A stretch of 64,000 nucleotides of DNA, from the NCBI RefSeq assembly GCF_030848495.1, contig NZ_JAVDDT010000005.1:1-64000 (forward strand), given 5' to 3'. How positions within the stretch are numbered: position 1 is the stretch's first letter; the number at the start of each line of letters is the position of its first letter. Both the position numbers and the translations under genes were made by a program. Below the pieces are notes generated by a model that was given only the letters and a program-made list of their open reading frames with translations, searched no databases and had not been told where the DNA came from. This DNA is from Natronospira bacteriovora. Lineage in GTDB: Bacteria; Pseudomonadota; Gammaproteobacteria; Natronospirales; Natronospiraceae. Shown in pieces: positions 16,355 to 25,212 of the stretch.

Positions 16355-19300
16355 TCAGGCCCGGCTGCGACGGCGATGCAGCAGCCAGAACATACCCAGC
16401 ATAAACAACAGCGGCAGGGTCGGATCCATCGGACCCCGCTTGTCACTCAGGGTACAGCCTCGTGAAGAACCACCTCCACTGACCGGGCAGGCCATGGTCT
16501 GGAACTCAATGGCATCCAGCTCCCCGCTCATGCCGCGATCATTCTCTGCATAGAGGAAGAAGGAGTAGGCACTGCCACAGGCCAGGTTACTGGCGGTCAC
16601 GGACACTTCACCAGCCTCGGCATTGGCCGATACCTCACCGGCATCCAGGGTATGCAGATCGTCACCATCATCCAGAATGAAACTGACGGTGGTTACACGC
16701 TGGTTGGGATCCAGGATCGCCGACAGGTGCGCAGACGTAGCGGTGATGTCGCTGACGGCCAGATCGGACACCATGGGGCTGGTGGGCTCCATGAACAGAG
16801 TCAACTGAGCCTCCGTGCCCGCTTCGTCCTCCGGCACAAAACCGCCATTGTCGGCTACCACTTCCTGCTCCTCGTAGCCAAAGCCAGTGGCCACCACCCG
16901 GTTGTAGATCAAGGCGCCATCCAGAGGAAGGGCCTTGAGGACGAGTTCATCCTCAGCACTGCCTTCCACGGTGAATGGTCCAATCTCACCGGCACCTTCC
17001 ACGATGGTATCGAAGTAGACGTGAACATCCGCCTCTTCACCATCAAGCAGGTTCTCCACACCCACCGTGAGGTAAGCGGTGGCACCTTCAAGGTAGACCA
17101 CGCAGCTGGGCGTACTACCCAGACACAGATCACCCGCAATTTCGCCGATCTGGAAGTCATCAGCCGAGGCACTCAGCGTGTAATGCGGGTCGTCATTGTC
17201 CGGGCGCGGGGCCGCCAGCAGGAAATTCCCTTCCTCGCCGGTATGCGTCCGATAGGGTTCACTCAGCTCATTGCTGATACCCAGAGCACGCACGGAGACA
17301 TTGGCAATGGCATCACCCGCCATGTCGGCCACCTGGCCGGCATACCAACTGGCCGCCTGCACCAATGTCGTACCACTCACAACGTTCGAGTAGGGTGAAC
17401 CGGAGACGTGAACACGGAACTCACTGTTCTCGTCCACTTCCAGTGCCTCGACCATCGTGGAGGCCGGATTGCCCGTTGCTGGCTCGTCACTGGCGGTGAC
17501 ACTGCCGTCTGCCAGGCTGGCCACGCTTTCAGCTGGCAGGGCGCTGCCTTCACCATCCTGCAGGAGCAACGACAGGCCCGTTCCGGGCACCGCACCGCGA
17601 ACATGGATTTCGGCGGATTCCGCCCCACCCAGAAGCAGGCTTCTATCCACTTCCACCAACAGAGACACTTCCACAGTGAACGTGGCCTGCATGCCGCTTT
17701 CATCCGTCACGGTGACTTCATAGAGGCCGGCGAACGCACCCGTGGTCGGCGCCACAAAGCGATAGTTGCCATCACCATCATCGTGAACGGTCGCGCTCTG
17801 GCCGCTGGTGAGGTTGGGTGAGGACGACACACTGCTGTAGGTGCCAGATCCCCCCGAGACACTGAAGCTCACCTCACCACCTGCAGCCACTACCACCGAC
17901 TCCAGAGGATCTCCTTCACCGTCAAGAATCGACAGTGGCGGCAGCTGCTGGAAGGTGCGAATGACCACATCGCTGACATGACCCCCTTCATAGGCGATCA
18001 CGCGGACTTCCGTACCATCGCTGACAGTGATGCTGCCGCCATTGGCAATTTCAGTGCCGGTGTCCGGATCGGGATCCGTGCCATCCAGGGTATAACGCAG
18101 AGACGCGGTTTGCGGATAGGCCTCCAGCACGACTTCAAAATCCGCCCCCGTAAAGCCGGTCGCATTGGGGACAAACTGCGGCTCGGAAACATCCGCAACC
18201 CAGTTAAGGCAAACGGCCATACCGTTGTAGATTCGATCAATGCTGGCACCGTTGAAAGCCAACTGACGATAGCTGTCACCGCCATCAGCACTCAAACCGA
18301 CCGTTCCGATGGAGTCATCAACGCGGACATTGTCATAGGCAAAGACGATGTCATGCGCGGTGGGTGACAACTCATTTCGTGCGTAGAGCTGGAAGTCCAT
18401 CCGGGTATTCGGGTCACCGTAGGCCTGAACCCCTTTCCAGTCGATGGCATTGCCGGTGCCGAAATTAACCAGAGTAACGCCACGCTGGCCTTCCTCGTAA
18501 ACCACTACCCAGTCCCGCCACATGGGGGCGAGCAGAGCAGTCACGCCGGCCAGATCATCCAGACTGCGGTTTACCCACGGACTGGCCGGAGCACCGTCCC
18601 CGAATGTAGCAAAACCATCGTCGGTGAAACGCATGCCGACAAATTCTCGCCCGGCCACCGGGAAGGTGCGAGTTCCAAACACATTGAATGCGAAGGTATC
18701 TCCACTGACCGCTGCATTCGGGTTGAGGCCGAAGGGCCGGAAATCAGTGTAGCCACCGGAGTTGGCCAGCGGCATGGCACAGCTGGCGTCTTCCAGACTG
18801 GTGGTCATGGTGTAGTGGCCATACTCCACCGGCACGGGCTTGCGAACAGCCACCGGGAAACGCTGACTGGGAGCCTGGTCGGCATCTTCACTGATGACCA
18901 CTTCGCCGAACAGCCATTCACCCGGCTCGGCAGCACTGACGTCGGCCGTCAGGGTCAGTTCATGGGTCTCACCGTGGTTCAGGGCGAAGGTGGTGCTGTC
19001 CACGCTCAGCAGCAGGTCGGTATCGGCATTGACGGTAATCGTCCAGTTGCCGGGATCACCCAATACACTGCGCAGTTCTCGGGTCCAGCTGCAGCTGCCG
19101 TCACACTCCATGTTGGCGAAGGACGCCAGGTTCAGTGTGGTCAGGTCCCCGGTCTCGGCCGCTTCGAAGTTGGCACGGGTCTCGTCCAGCAACAATGCGG
19201 CTCGAACGGCCCGATCCAGATCCACGCGGCCGGCACCCATGTCGAATGCATCAGCCGGCGTTTCACCATCGGTATCCATCACCGAGGTAACGGCGGTGGA

Positions 19301-21178
19301 CATCAGGGCGGACTGCACTTCCATGGGGGACCAGCCGGGATGAACGGCACGAATCAATGCGCCGGCGCCCGCGATATGCGGGCTGGCCATGGAGGTGCCC
19401 TGAATGGCGACGAAACTGTCATTGTCTGGGACATAGGCGGCCAGAATCGACACGCCTGGCGCTGCGATGTCGGGCTTGATCACATCCGCCATCGGGCCAC
19501 CGGGACCACGAGAGCTGAAACCGGCCATGGTGTCACCGGAATCGGGATCCTGTATGCGCTCAGTGGTACCACCCATGGTTGCGGTGGCATCCGTGCTGCC
19601 GGAGACCCAGTCAATGATCGCATCACCGCCCGTCTTTCCAACCATCAATGACGGAATGGTGGCACTCTCCATGCCGCCCATGGTGGTCGGCGGGCCACCG
19701 GCATTATTGACCACCAGCAGGGCAATGGCACCTGCGTTGGCTGCATTGTTGGCCTTGTCGATGAATGTGCAGTTGCCTCGTCGCACCAGGGCAATGGCAC
19801 CGTCCATGCTATCTTCCGGCAGGGCGGTACAGGCGAAATCGTCTGCCGCATGATCACCGGCATACAGGATGGAAGCGCTCAGGTCGCCGTCCGGTGCCGG
19901 CCCGGTGCCAACCACGCCGGCCAAGCCCTGCAGCTCGGCCGGGACGGTACCCGGGCCCGTGATATCCACGGAACGGGCAAACAGGCGCGAATGGGTGGTG
20001 GCCGCCACGGTGATCATCCAGGGTGTGCGATGACCAACGGTGCCAGCCTCTGGACCGCTGTTACCCGCTGCCGTCGCCGAGAAGATGCCGGCATCCGTCG
20101 CGCCCAGGAACGCCAGTGAGGTGGCATCCGTGTAGGGGTTGATGCCGCCCCCAATGGAATGGTTCAGCACGTCCACGCCATCCAGGATGGACTGCTCGAT
20201 GGCGGCGGCACGATCCAAGGAATTACACAGGGTGTCGGGGCCACCACAGACACGATAGGAAATGATGTTGGCCCGCGGCGCCACGCCGGAGATATCGACT
20301 TCAACTCCCTGGAAGGTGGTGGTGACATGATTGCCCGCGGCGGTACCGGCCACATGGGTGCCATGTCCGTTCTCGTCCCAGGCGCTCTCCTCGCCCCAGC
20401 TCTCGATGAAGCTCCAGGCACCGATCAGCTTGTCGTTGCAGGGAAAGTCCGCATCGTACTGTTCGCTGCCCGGGTCACAGGCGCCGAGAAAATTGCCAGA
20501 GCCCAGGGGATTGACGTGCGTGTAGCCGTCATTGGGATCCACCTCGGCAAAGGAAGGATGGGTCGGATTGATACCGGTATCCAGGATACCGACCACCAGC
20601 CCTTCACCGCGTGTCTGCAAGCCCGCACCGTGACTGCCTTCCCAGAGGGCATCGGCGCCGATGAAGCCGGGACCGGTATCGGTCATCAACTCATCGATCT
20701 GCTCTTCCACGATCCGTGCCACGTCAGGCTGTTGCTGCAGACGCGAAGCTTCGGAAGCGGTCAACTCAAGAACCAGGCCGTTGATGGCGTACTGAAAACG
20801 GTGCCCCGGCTGCAGTGAGCGACCAAGCGCGTTGGCGGCGCGACCGAGGAATTCGTCCTGACGATATTCCAGATAGGCCGCATAGGCCTGCACCTGGGGT
20901 TTCTGATGATCCAGGCGGCTGGCGCCGGTCACGGCCGGGCTGGTGGCCGGGAATCCCAGGACGCCACCACGGTAGGATGCCGCCGGGGCGTCCTGCAGGA
21001 CAACCAGATAGCGGGCGACGCCCAGAGTTTCTTCAGTGATTCTGGAGACGGTGCTGGCTGACTCCAGGGTACTGGCGGCAACGGGCCGCTCGCTGGGGCT
21101 GCTGGCCGTGGCCGGCAGCATCGATCCCATGGCCGTGGTGGCCAGGATCGTTCCAATGACTAATCCCAATCCCTTCAT
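16355..21178 (-). CDS. Large exported subtilisin-like (S8) protease with PA domain, Ig-like repeats and CTERM-type tail
   Basis: 1607 residues from ATG 21178 (AAGGAG upstream; signal peptide MKGLGLVIGTILATTAMGSM). An I9-like propeptide is followed by the S8 domain with Asp in GILDTG (about 200), His in ENGHGTHVAG (about 272) and Ser in QGTSMASPH (about 596). A PA insert lies at about 440-530. Then come beta-rich modules, including a chitobiase C-terminal-like stretch (LRYTLDGTDPDPDTG) and fibronectin-like repeats. The last 34 residues form Cys-DPTLPLL-hydrophobic helix-RRR, a tripartite sorting signal resembling JDVT-CTERM/GlyGly-CTERM tails. It probably degrades extracellular protein while surface-anchored or after release. 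Confidence 0.93.
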   Translation of the reverse strand: MKGLGLVIGTILATTAMGSMLPATASSPSERPVAASTLESASTVSRITEETLGVARYLVVLQDAPAASYRGGVLGFPATSPAVTGASRLDHQKPQVQAYAAYLEYRQDEFLGRAANALGRSLQPGHRFQYAINGLVLELTASEASRLQQQPDVARIVEEQIDELMTDTGPGFIGADALWEGSHGAGLQTRGEGLVVGILDTGINPTHPSFAEVDPNDGYTHVNPLGSGNFLGACDPGSEQYDADFPCNDKLIGAWSFIESWGEESAWDENGHGTHVAGTAAGNHVTTTFQGVEVDISGVAPRANIISYRVCGGPDTLCNSLDRAAAIEQSILDGVDVLNHSIGGGINPYTDATSLAFLGATDAGIFSATAAGNSGPEAGTVGHRTPWMITVAATTHSRLFARSVDITGPGTVPAELQGLAGVVGTGPAPDGDLSASILYAGDHAADDFACTALPEDSMDGAIALVRRGNCTFIDKANNAANAGAIALLVVNNAGGPPTTMGGMESATIPSLMVGKTGGDAIIDWVSGSTDATATMGGTTERIQDPDSGDTMAGFSSRGPGGPMADVIKPDIAAPGVSILAAYVPDNDSFVAIQGTSMASPHIAGAGALIRAVHPGWSPMEVQSALMSTAVTSVMDTDGETPADAFDMGAGRVDLDRAVRAALLLDETRANFEAAETGDLTTLNLASFANMECDGSCSWTRELRSVLGDPGNWTITVNADTDLLLSVDSTTFALNHGETHELTLTADVSAAEPGEWLFGEVVISEDADQAPSQRFPVAVRKPVPVEYGHYTMTTSLEDASCAMPLANSGGYTDFRPFGLNPNAAVSGDTFAFNVFGTRTFPVAGREFVGMRFTDDGFATFGDGAPASPWVNRSLDDLAGVTALLAPMWRDWVVVYEEGQRGVTLVNFGTGNAIDWKGVQAYGDPNTRMDFQLYARNELSPTAHDIVFAYDNVRVDDSIGTVGLSADGGDSYRQLAFNGASIDRIYNGMAVCLNWVADVSEPQFVPNATGFTGADFEVVLEAYPQTASLRYTLDGTDPDPDTGTEIANGGSITVSDGTEVRVIAYEGGHVSDVVIRTFQQLPPLSILDGEGDPLESVVVAAGGEVSFSVSGGSGTYSSVSSSPNLTSGQSATVHDDGDGNYRFVAPTTGAFAGLYEVTVTDESGMQATFTVEVSLLVEVDRSLLLGGAESAEIHVRGAVPGTGLSLLLQDGEGSALPAESVASLADGSVTASDEPATGNPASTMVEALEVDENSEFRVHVSGSPYSNVVSGTTLVQAASWYAGQVADMAGDAIANVSVRALGISNELSEPYRTHTGEEGNFLLAAPRPDNDDPHYTLSASADDFQIGEIAGDLCLGSTPSCVVYLEGATAYLTVGVENLLDGEEADVHVYFDTIVEGAGEIGPFTVEGSAEDELVLKALPLDGALIYNRVVATGFGYEEQEVVADNGGFVPEDEAGTEAQLTLFMEPTSPMVSDLAVSDITATSAHLSAILDPNQRVTTVSFILDDGDDLHTLDAGEVSANAEAGEVSVTASNLACGSAYSFFLYAENDRGMSGELDAIEFQTMACPVSGGGSSRGCTLSDKRGPMDPTLPLLFMLGMFWLLHRRRSRA

Positions 21179-21350
21179 GATGCTTGACTCCTTCTTTGCG
21201 ACACACCGCCGCGTTACAACCGAACGCCGGCAATTGCCAGACGACCCGGTCCGGGACAACAAGACAAGAGGAACTTCATGATTGGGGGTGGGGAATCAAT
21301 GAAGGCAGGCGTCACCGTTCCACTGCTCCGGCACACCGGTCAACGGTTGG

Positions 21351-21377
21351 TGGGAGCGAACTTTCGCTGTCGCTCCT
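21351..21377. repeat. REP-like hairpin
   Basis: GGAGCGA (21353-21359) pairs with TCGCTCC (21370-21376), with a nested AGCGA/TCGCT stem, in the TGGGAGCGAACTTTCGCT motif style of dispersed REP sequences. The same TGTGGGAG hairpin type occurs inside composite elements A-D. Confidence 0.55.
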
Positions 21378-21539
21378 TTATTGATTCTCCGGGACAGGGT
21401 TCCCCAAGAATGTGCAGGACCTCCCCCCTATCACGACTTATTCTTTAGCCGAGGCCGAATAGTGCTGTCAAGCGAAAACGAAGCGCGGGCGCAGCCCAGC
21501 AATCAGAGGCCGTGGTTCGCCCTCTCGGGACGCTTTCGG

Positions 21540-21545
21540 TACAAT
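21540..21545 (+). promoter_or_regulatory. Possible -10 box for purEK
   Basis: TACAAT in GGTACAATACGCC, 74 bp before the purE ATG. The best upstream partner, TTCGCC at 21516-21521 with 18-bp spacing, is weak, so the promoter assignment is tentative. Confidence 0.4.
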
Positions 21546-21618
21546 ACGCCGTTTCCTCTTGACGCCTGGCGCGGCGAACCCCTGGTTCCGCTGTCTGTCG
21601 GGCTTTTGGTGATGGCAC

Positions 21619-22119
21619 ATGGAAATAGGCAAGCAGGTGAAAGTCGGCATCATCATGGGCTCCCAGTCGGATTGGGAAACCATGCAGCACGCGGTGGAGA
21701 CCCTGGAGAAACTGGGGGTGGGCCATGAAACCCGCGTTGTATCCGCCCACCGGACACCGGATCTGCTGTTCGAGTACTGTGCCGGCGCACGGGATCGCGG
21801 TCTTGAGGTGATCATCGCCGGTGCCGGCGGTGCCGCCCACCTGCCGGGCATGGCCGCGGCCAAGACTCCCTTGCCGGTGCTGGGCGTCCCGGTGCAGTCC
21901 AGGGCCCTGAACGGCATGGACTCCCTGCTTTCCATCGCCCAGATGCCGGCCGGGGTGCCGGTGGGCACTCTGGCCATCGGCCGGGCCGGTGCCATCAATG
22001 CCGCGCTCCTCGCCGCCGCCATGCTCGCCAACCATGATGACGATATACGCCAGGCCCTGGATACCTTCCGGGCCGAGCAGACGGAACGGGTGCTGGCCAA
22101 TCCGGACCCGCGCCCCTGA
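21619..22119 (+). CDS. purE: N5-carboxyaminoimidazole ribonucleotide mutase PurE
   Basis: 166 residues, class I PurE. Signature: [13 protein letters not shown] (phosphate loop), [41 protein letters not shown] and [13 protein letters not shown]. It converts N5-CAIR to CAIR in de novo purine synthesis, using the product of PurK encoded 54 bp downstream. ATG 21619 gives a normal-length protein. Confidence 0.97.
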   Translation: MEIGKQVKVGIIMGSQSDWETMQHAVETLEKLGVGHETRVVSAHRTPDLLFEYCAGARDRGLEVIIAGAGGAAHLPGMAAAKTPLPVLGVPVQSRALNGMDSLLSIAQMPAGVPVGTLAIGRAGAINAALLAAAMLANHDDDIRQALDTFRAEQTERVLANPDPRP

Positions 22120-22173
22120 CCTTTGTCCCTGACGGGCCGGTTTGGCCGTCAATGCAATGAGCAAGACAACATC

Positions 22174-23283
22174 ATGAGCATCGGAATCATCGGCGCCGGT
22201 CAGCTTGGACGCATGATGGCCCTGGCCGGCTACCCTCTGGGCATGCGTTTCACCTTCCTGGACAAGACCAGCGATACCCCGGGCGCCCAGGTGGGTGACA
22301 TCGTGCTGGGCGATTTCACCCGCTCCGATGACATCCGGCGCCTGGCAGAACAGGTGGACCTGCTGACCTACGACGTGGAGAACGTGCCGGTGGAGGCCCT
22401 GAAGTCCGCTGCCGGTGACACCCCGATTCATCCCTCTCCCGCCCTGCTGGGTATCGCACAGGATCGGCTGACGGAAAAACAGGCCTTCGCCGAGCATGGC
22501 ATGGCGACCGCCCCCTACCGCACGGTGGACAGCCTGGTCGATCTGCGAGCGGCCATTGATGAACTGGGCATGCCGGCTGTGCTCAAGCGCCGGCAGCTGG
22601 GTTACGATGGCCGCGGCCAGCGCTTCATCCGCCAGGCCGGCGACATTGAGTCGGCCTGGGAGGCCCTGTCAGGCGCCCCGCTGATCCTGGAGGGCTTCGT
22701 CGACTTCGATCGCGAGGTTTCCCTCATCGCCGTTCGCAACCGCTCCGGTGAAATGGCCTTCTACCCGCTCAGTGACAACCGTCACGAAGAGGGCATCCTG
22801 CGTCTCTCCATCGCACCCTGCGCCGACCGGACCCTGCAGACCCAGGCGGAGAGCCAGATACGTTCATTGATGGATGCCTTCGACTACGCCGGTGTACTGA
22901 CGGTGGAGTACTTCGAGAAGGGCGGTGAGCTGATTGCCAATGAAATGGCGCCCCGGGTTCACAATTCCGGCCACTGGACCATCGAGGGGGCGGCCACCAG
23001 TCAGTTCGAGAACCACCTGCGCGGCATTCTCGACCTGCCCCTGGGCGACACCAGCCCCCGCGGCCACGTGGCCATGATCAACTGTCTCGGGCAGATGCCG
23101 GCCCTGGCCGACTGCATCCGTTATCCGGACGTTCACTACCACGATTACGGCAAGGCCCCCCGCCCCCGGCGCAAGCTGGGGCATATCACGGCCGTGCGCC
23201 CGGACCGGGCGAGTCTGGACTCGGTGGTGGATGAATTGCTGGCGGTGGTTCGGGCGGCGGAAGCTACGAGTGCTGAGTGCTGA
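22174..23283 (+). CDS. purK: N5-carboxyaminoimidazole ribonucleotide synthase PurK
   Basis: 369 residues of the ATP-grasp family. ATG 22174 begins MSIGIIGAGQLGRMMALAG; an upstream in-frame start would add 17 unlikely residues. Motifs: LKRRQLGYDGRGQRFI, the ILEGFVDFDREVSLIAVR lid, and NEMAPRVHNSGHWTIEGA. It makes N5-CAIR from AIR, ATP and bicarbonate for PurE. The last codons (S-A-E-C-stop) come from the AGTGCTGAGTGCTGA array that begins composite element C, so the natural C-terminus has been replaced or extended by repeat DNA. Confidence 0.96.
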   Translation: MSIGIIGAGQLGRMMALAGYPLGMRFTFLDKTSDTPGAQVGDIVLGDFTRSDDIRRLAEQVDLLTYDVENVPVEALKSAAGDTPIHPSPALLGIAQDRLTEKQAFAEHGMATAPYRTVDSLVDLRAAIDELGMPAVLKRRQLGYDGRGQRFIRQAGDIESAWEALSGAPLILEGFVDFDREVSLIAVRNRSGEMAFYPLSDNRHEEGILRLSIAPCADRTLQTQAESQIRSLMDAFDYAGVLTVEYFEKGGELIANEMAPRVHNSGHWTIEGAATSQFENHLRGILDLPLGDTSPRGHVAMINCLGQMPALADCIRYPDVHYHDYGKAPRPRRKLGHITAVRPDRASLDSVVDELLAVVRAAEATSAEC

Positions 23284-23732
23284 GTGCTGAGTGGGGGCGT
23301 TAGAAAGTGTCGGGGCACTCGGGTCTGGGGGGCTTCGAAAGTGAGGTGTGAGGTGTGAGGTGACAAGCCGAAGCCTTCGGCTTCCGCGCTTTGCGCGTGT
23401 CAGGCCGGCCGGCGGCCGGCCTTTGGGCGCCGGAGGCGCCCTGCCTTTCACCTCACTCCTCACGCCTCACGTTCGGAGCTGTCGAACGAGCGGTGGCACT
23501 GAAACCGCTAACGGCTACGACAACCGCTGATCGAGGCTGAAGCCTCTCCCACAACTCCGGCATCCTCTTACGCCGCCCTCCGATTCACGATTCACGTTTT
23601 ACGATTCACGCCCAGAGCCAACCGAAAGCTCCTTCCCTTCGATCAGCCCCGGCCCCTCCGATCAGCACCGACTCAGCACTCAGCACTCAGTACTCAGTAC
23701 TTCGCCCCCCGGCCGACCGCCTTCCGATTCAC
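23267..23732 (+). repeat. Composite palindromic element C (core inverted relative to flanks)
   Basis: Between the convergent purK and holA stops. GAGTGCT iterons; left flank with GCGTTAGAAAGTGTCGG and GGCTTCGAAA in the same direction as element A; GTGAGGT arm (23341-23361); core 23362-23446 reading GAAGCC..GGCTTC first, then CGCGC, GGCCGGCC and GGCGCC last, the reverse of element A; CACCTCACTCC arm (23449-23470); right flank; REP-like module 23526-23553; GATTCACG iterons; CTCAGCACTCAG array; GATTCAC 3 bp from the holA stop. No gene is seen inside. Confidence 0.85.
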
Positions 23733-23735
23733 TCG

Positions 23736-24764
23736 TCAAGCCACCAGCCCAAGCCGCCGCCCCGCCTTCACGGACGCCATCGCCATCACCAGGCGCTGCA
23801 GCGCATCCCAGGCATTACCCGGTGCGGCGCCCTTGGCGATGGCATCAATGCGGCCCGCTTCCTCGAGCAGGGCCAGCCAGCGTTCCGCCGGGTGACGCTG
23901 CAGGGCCTTTTCCACCAGGCTGCGCCGGCTGGCCCAGACCCGGCGGGTGACATCCTCCATGCGCTTGCCCTGGGCCATGCCGGTGGCCATGTCGGCCAGT
24001 GACCGCACTTCCCGGGCCAGCACCCAGACCAGCAGGGGTGGTTCCACACCTTCACCGTGAAGCCCCTCCAGGATGCGTACGGCGCGGGCGGTCTCCCCAT
24101 TGAGCGCGGCATCGGCCAGCTGGAAGGGGTCGAAACGGGCGCTGTCCACCACGGCGGATTGCACATCCGAATCACTGACCTGCCCCTCGCCCAGCAACAG
24201 CCGCAGCTTCTCCACTTCCTGGGCGGCGGCAAGCAGGTTGCCCTCCACCCGTTCCGCAATGAATCGTGCGGCTTCGCGGGAGACGCTCAAGCCGGACGCG
24301 GCCATGCGCTTCTGCACCCAGGCCGGCAGCTGGTGCCGGGGGATGGGCCAGAACTCCACCATCGCGCCGGCCTGCTCCAGGGCCTTGACCCATTTGGCGT
24401 TGCGGCTGCCGCGGTCCAGCTTGCCGCTGATCACCACCAGGGTCGTGTCTTCCGGCGGCCGCTCGGCCCACTGAGTCAGAACCTTCGCCCCCTCCTGGCC
24501 AGGCTTGCCGCCGGGCAGGCGCAACTCCATCAGACGCTTGCTGGCGAACAGGGACAGGCTGGCCGCCTCTTCGGTCAGTCGTGACCAGTCGAAATCCTTT
24601 TCTGCCACCAGGGCAATGCGCTCCTCGGCCCCGGCTTCGCGCACCCGGCGACGAATGCTCGCCGCCGCCTCGTCCAGAAGAAGGGGTTCGTCTCCCGCCA
24701 GCAGATACAGGGGGGCGAGGCCTTTCTGGAGGTGGGCGTCGAGCTGTTCGGGACGGATTTTCAT
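23736..24764 (-). CDS. holA: DNA polymerase III delta subunit HolA
   Basis: 342 residues, normal length for the clamp-loader delta subunit. N-terminal MKIRPEQLDAHLQKGLAPLYLLAGDEPLL is diagnostic (LLxGDEPLLxxEA). The later FWPIPRHQLPAWVQKRM and the FIAERVEGNLLAAAQEVEKL lid region follow. It opens the beta sliding clamp during loading. In relatives holA sits directly upstream of nadD-rsfS-rlmH; here that block is 15-17 kb away, and holA is isolated between two composite palindromes. Confidence 0.95.
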   Translation of the reverse strand: MKIRPEQLDAHLQKGLAPLYLLAGDEPLLLDEAAASIRRRVREAGAEERIALVAEKDFDWSRLTEEAASLSLFASKRLMELRLPGGKPGQEGAKVLTQWAERPPEDTTLVVISGKLDRGSRNAKWVKALEQAGAMVEFWPIPRHQLPAWVQKRMAASGLSVSREAARFIAERVEGNLLAAAQEVEKLRLLLGEGQVSDSDVQSAVVDSARFDPFQLADAALNGETARAVRILEGLHGEGVEPPLLVWVLAREVRSLADMATGMAQGKRMEDVTRRVWASRRSLVEKALQRHPAERWLALLEEAGRIDAIAKGAAPGNAWDALQRLVMAMASVKAGRRLGLVA

Positions 24765-24828
24765 GAAGATGGCGGCGTGTGGAATTGGGCGTTAATGGTA
24801 GCGCAGTTGGGATGGGAGGTGGGGAGAC

Positions 24829-25212
24829 GAGTGAATCGTGAATGGTGAATCGTGAATCGGAGGGGGGCCTTAGAAGGTGCCGAGGCGCTCATTGCTGAAC
24901 GGCTTCGAAAGTGAGGTGTTAGGCGTGAGGTGTTAGGCGTGAGGCGTGAGGCGTGAGGTGAAAGGCGTGAGGTGAAAGGCGGGGCGCCTTTGGCGCCCAA
25001 CGGCCGGCCTTTGGCCGGCCTGAACGCGCGCAGCGCGGAAGCCGGAGGCTTCAGGTTTTCACCTCACGCCTCACACCTCACACCTCACGTTCGGAGCCGT
25101 CGAACGAGCGGTGGCACTGTGACCGCTAACGGCTCCGACAACCGCTGATCGAGGCTGAAGCCTCTCCCACAACCCCGGCTCCGATCGACGCCCCCGTCCG
25201 ATTCACGATTCA
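24829..25212 (+). repeat. Composite palindromic element D (core in forward state)
   Basis: Between the holA start and the znuB stop. GTGAATC iterons; left flank (CCTTAGAAGGTGCCGAGG ... GGCTTCGAAA); a long inner arm of about eight GTGAGGY units (24911-24973); core 24974-25058 in the same order as element A; inner arm 25060-25088; right flank with GTTCGGAGCCGTCGAACG; REP-like module 25144-25171; GATTCACGATTCAC, whose last TCA is the znuB stop. No gene is seen inside. Confidence 0.85.

Larger units (their letters stand above)
21179..21618. other. 440-bp divergent intergenic region, protease/purE
   Basis: No credible gene is present. The region holds the protease ribosome-binding site (AAGGAG, about 21189-21194), a REP-like hairpin at 21351-21376 and a possible purE -10 element at 21540. 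Nothing else was recognised. Confidence 0.6.

Noticed and set aside
21036-21281. Small rightward ORFs at the 5' end of the protease gene
   Set aside because: They overlap the signal peptide and ribosome-binding site of the subtilisin on the opposite strand.
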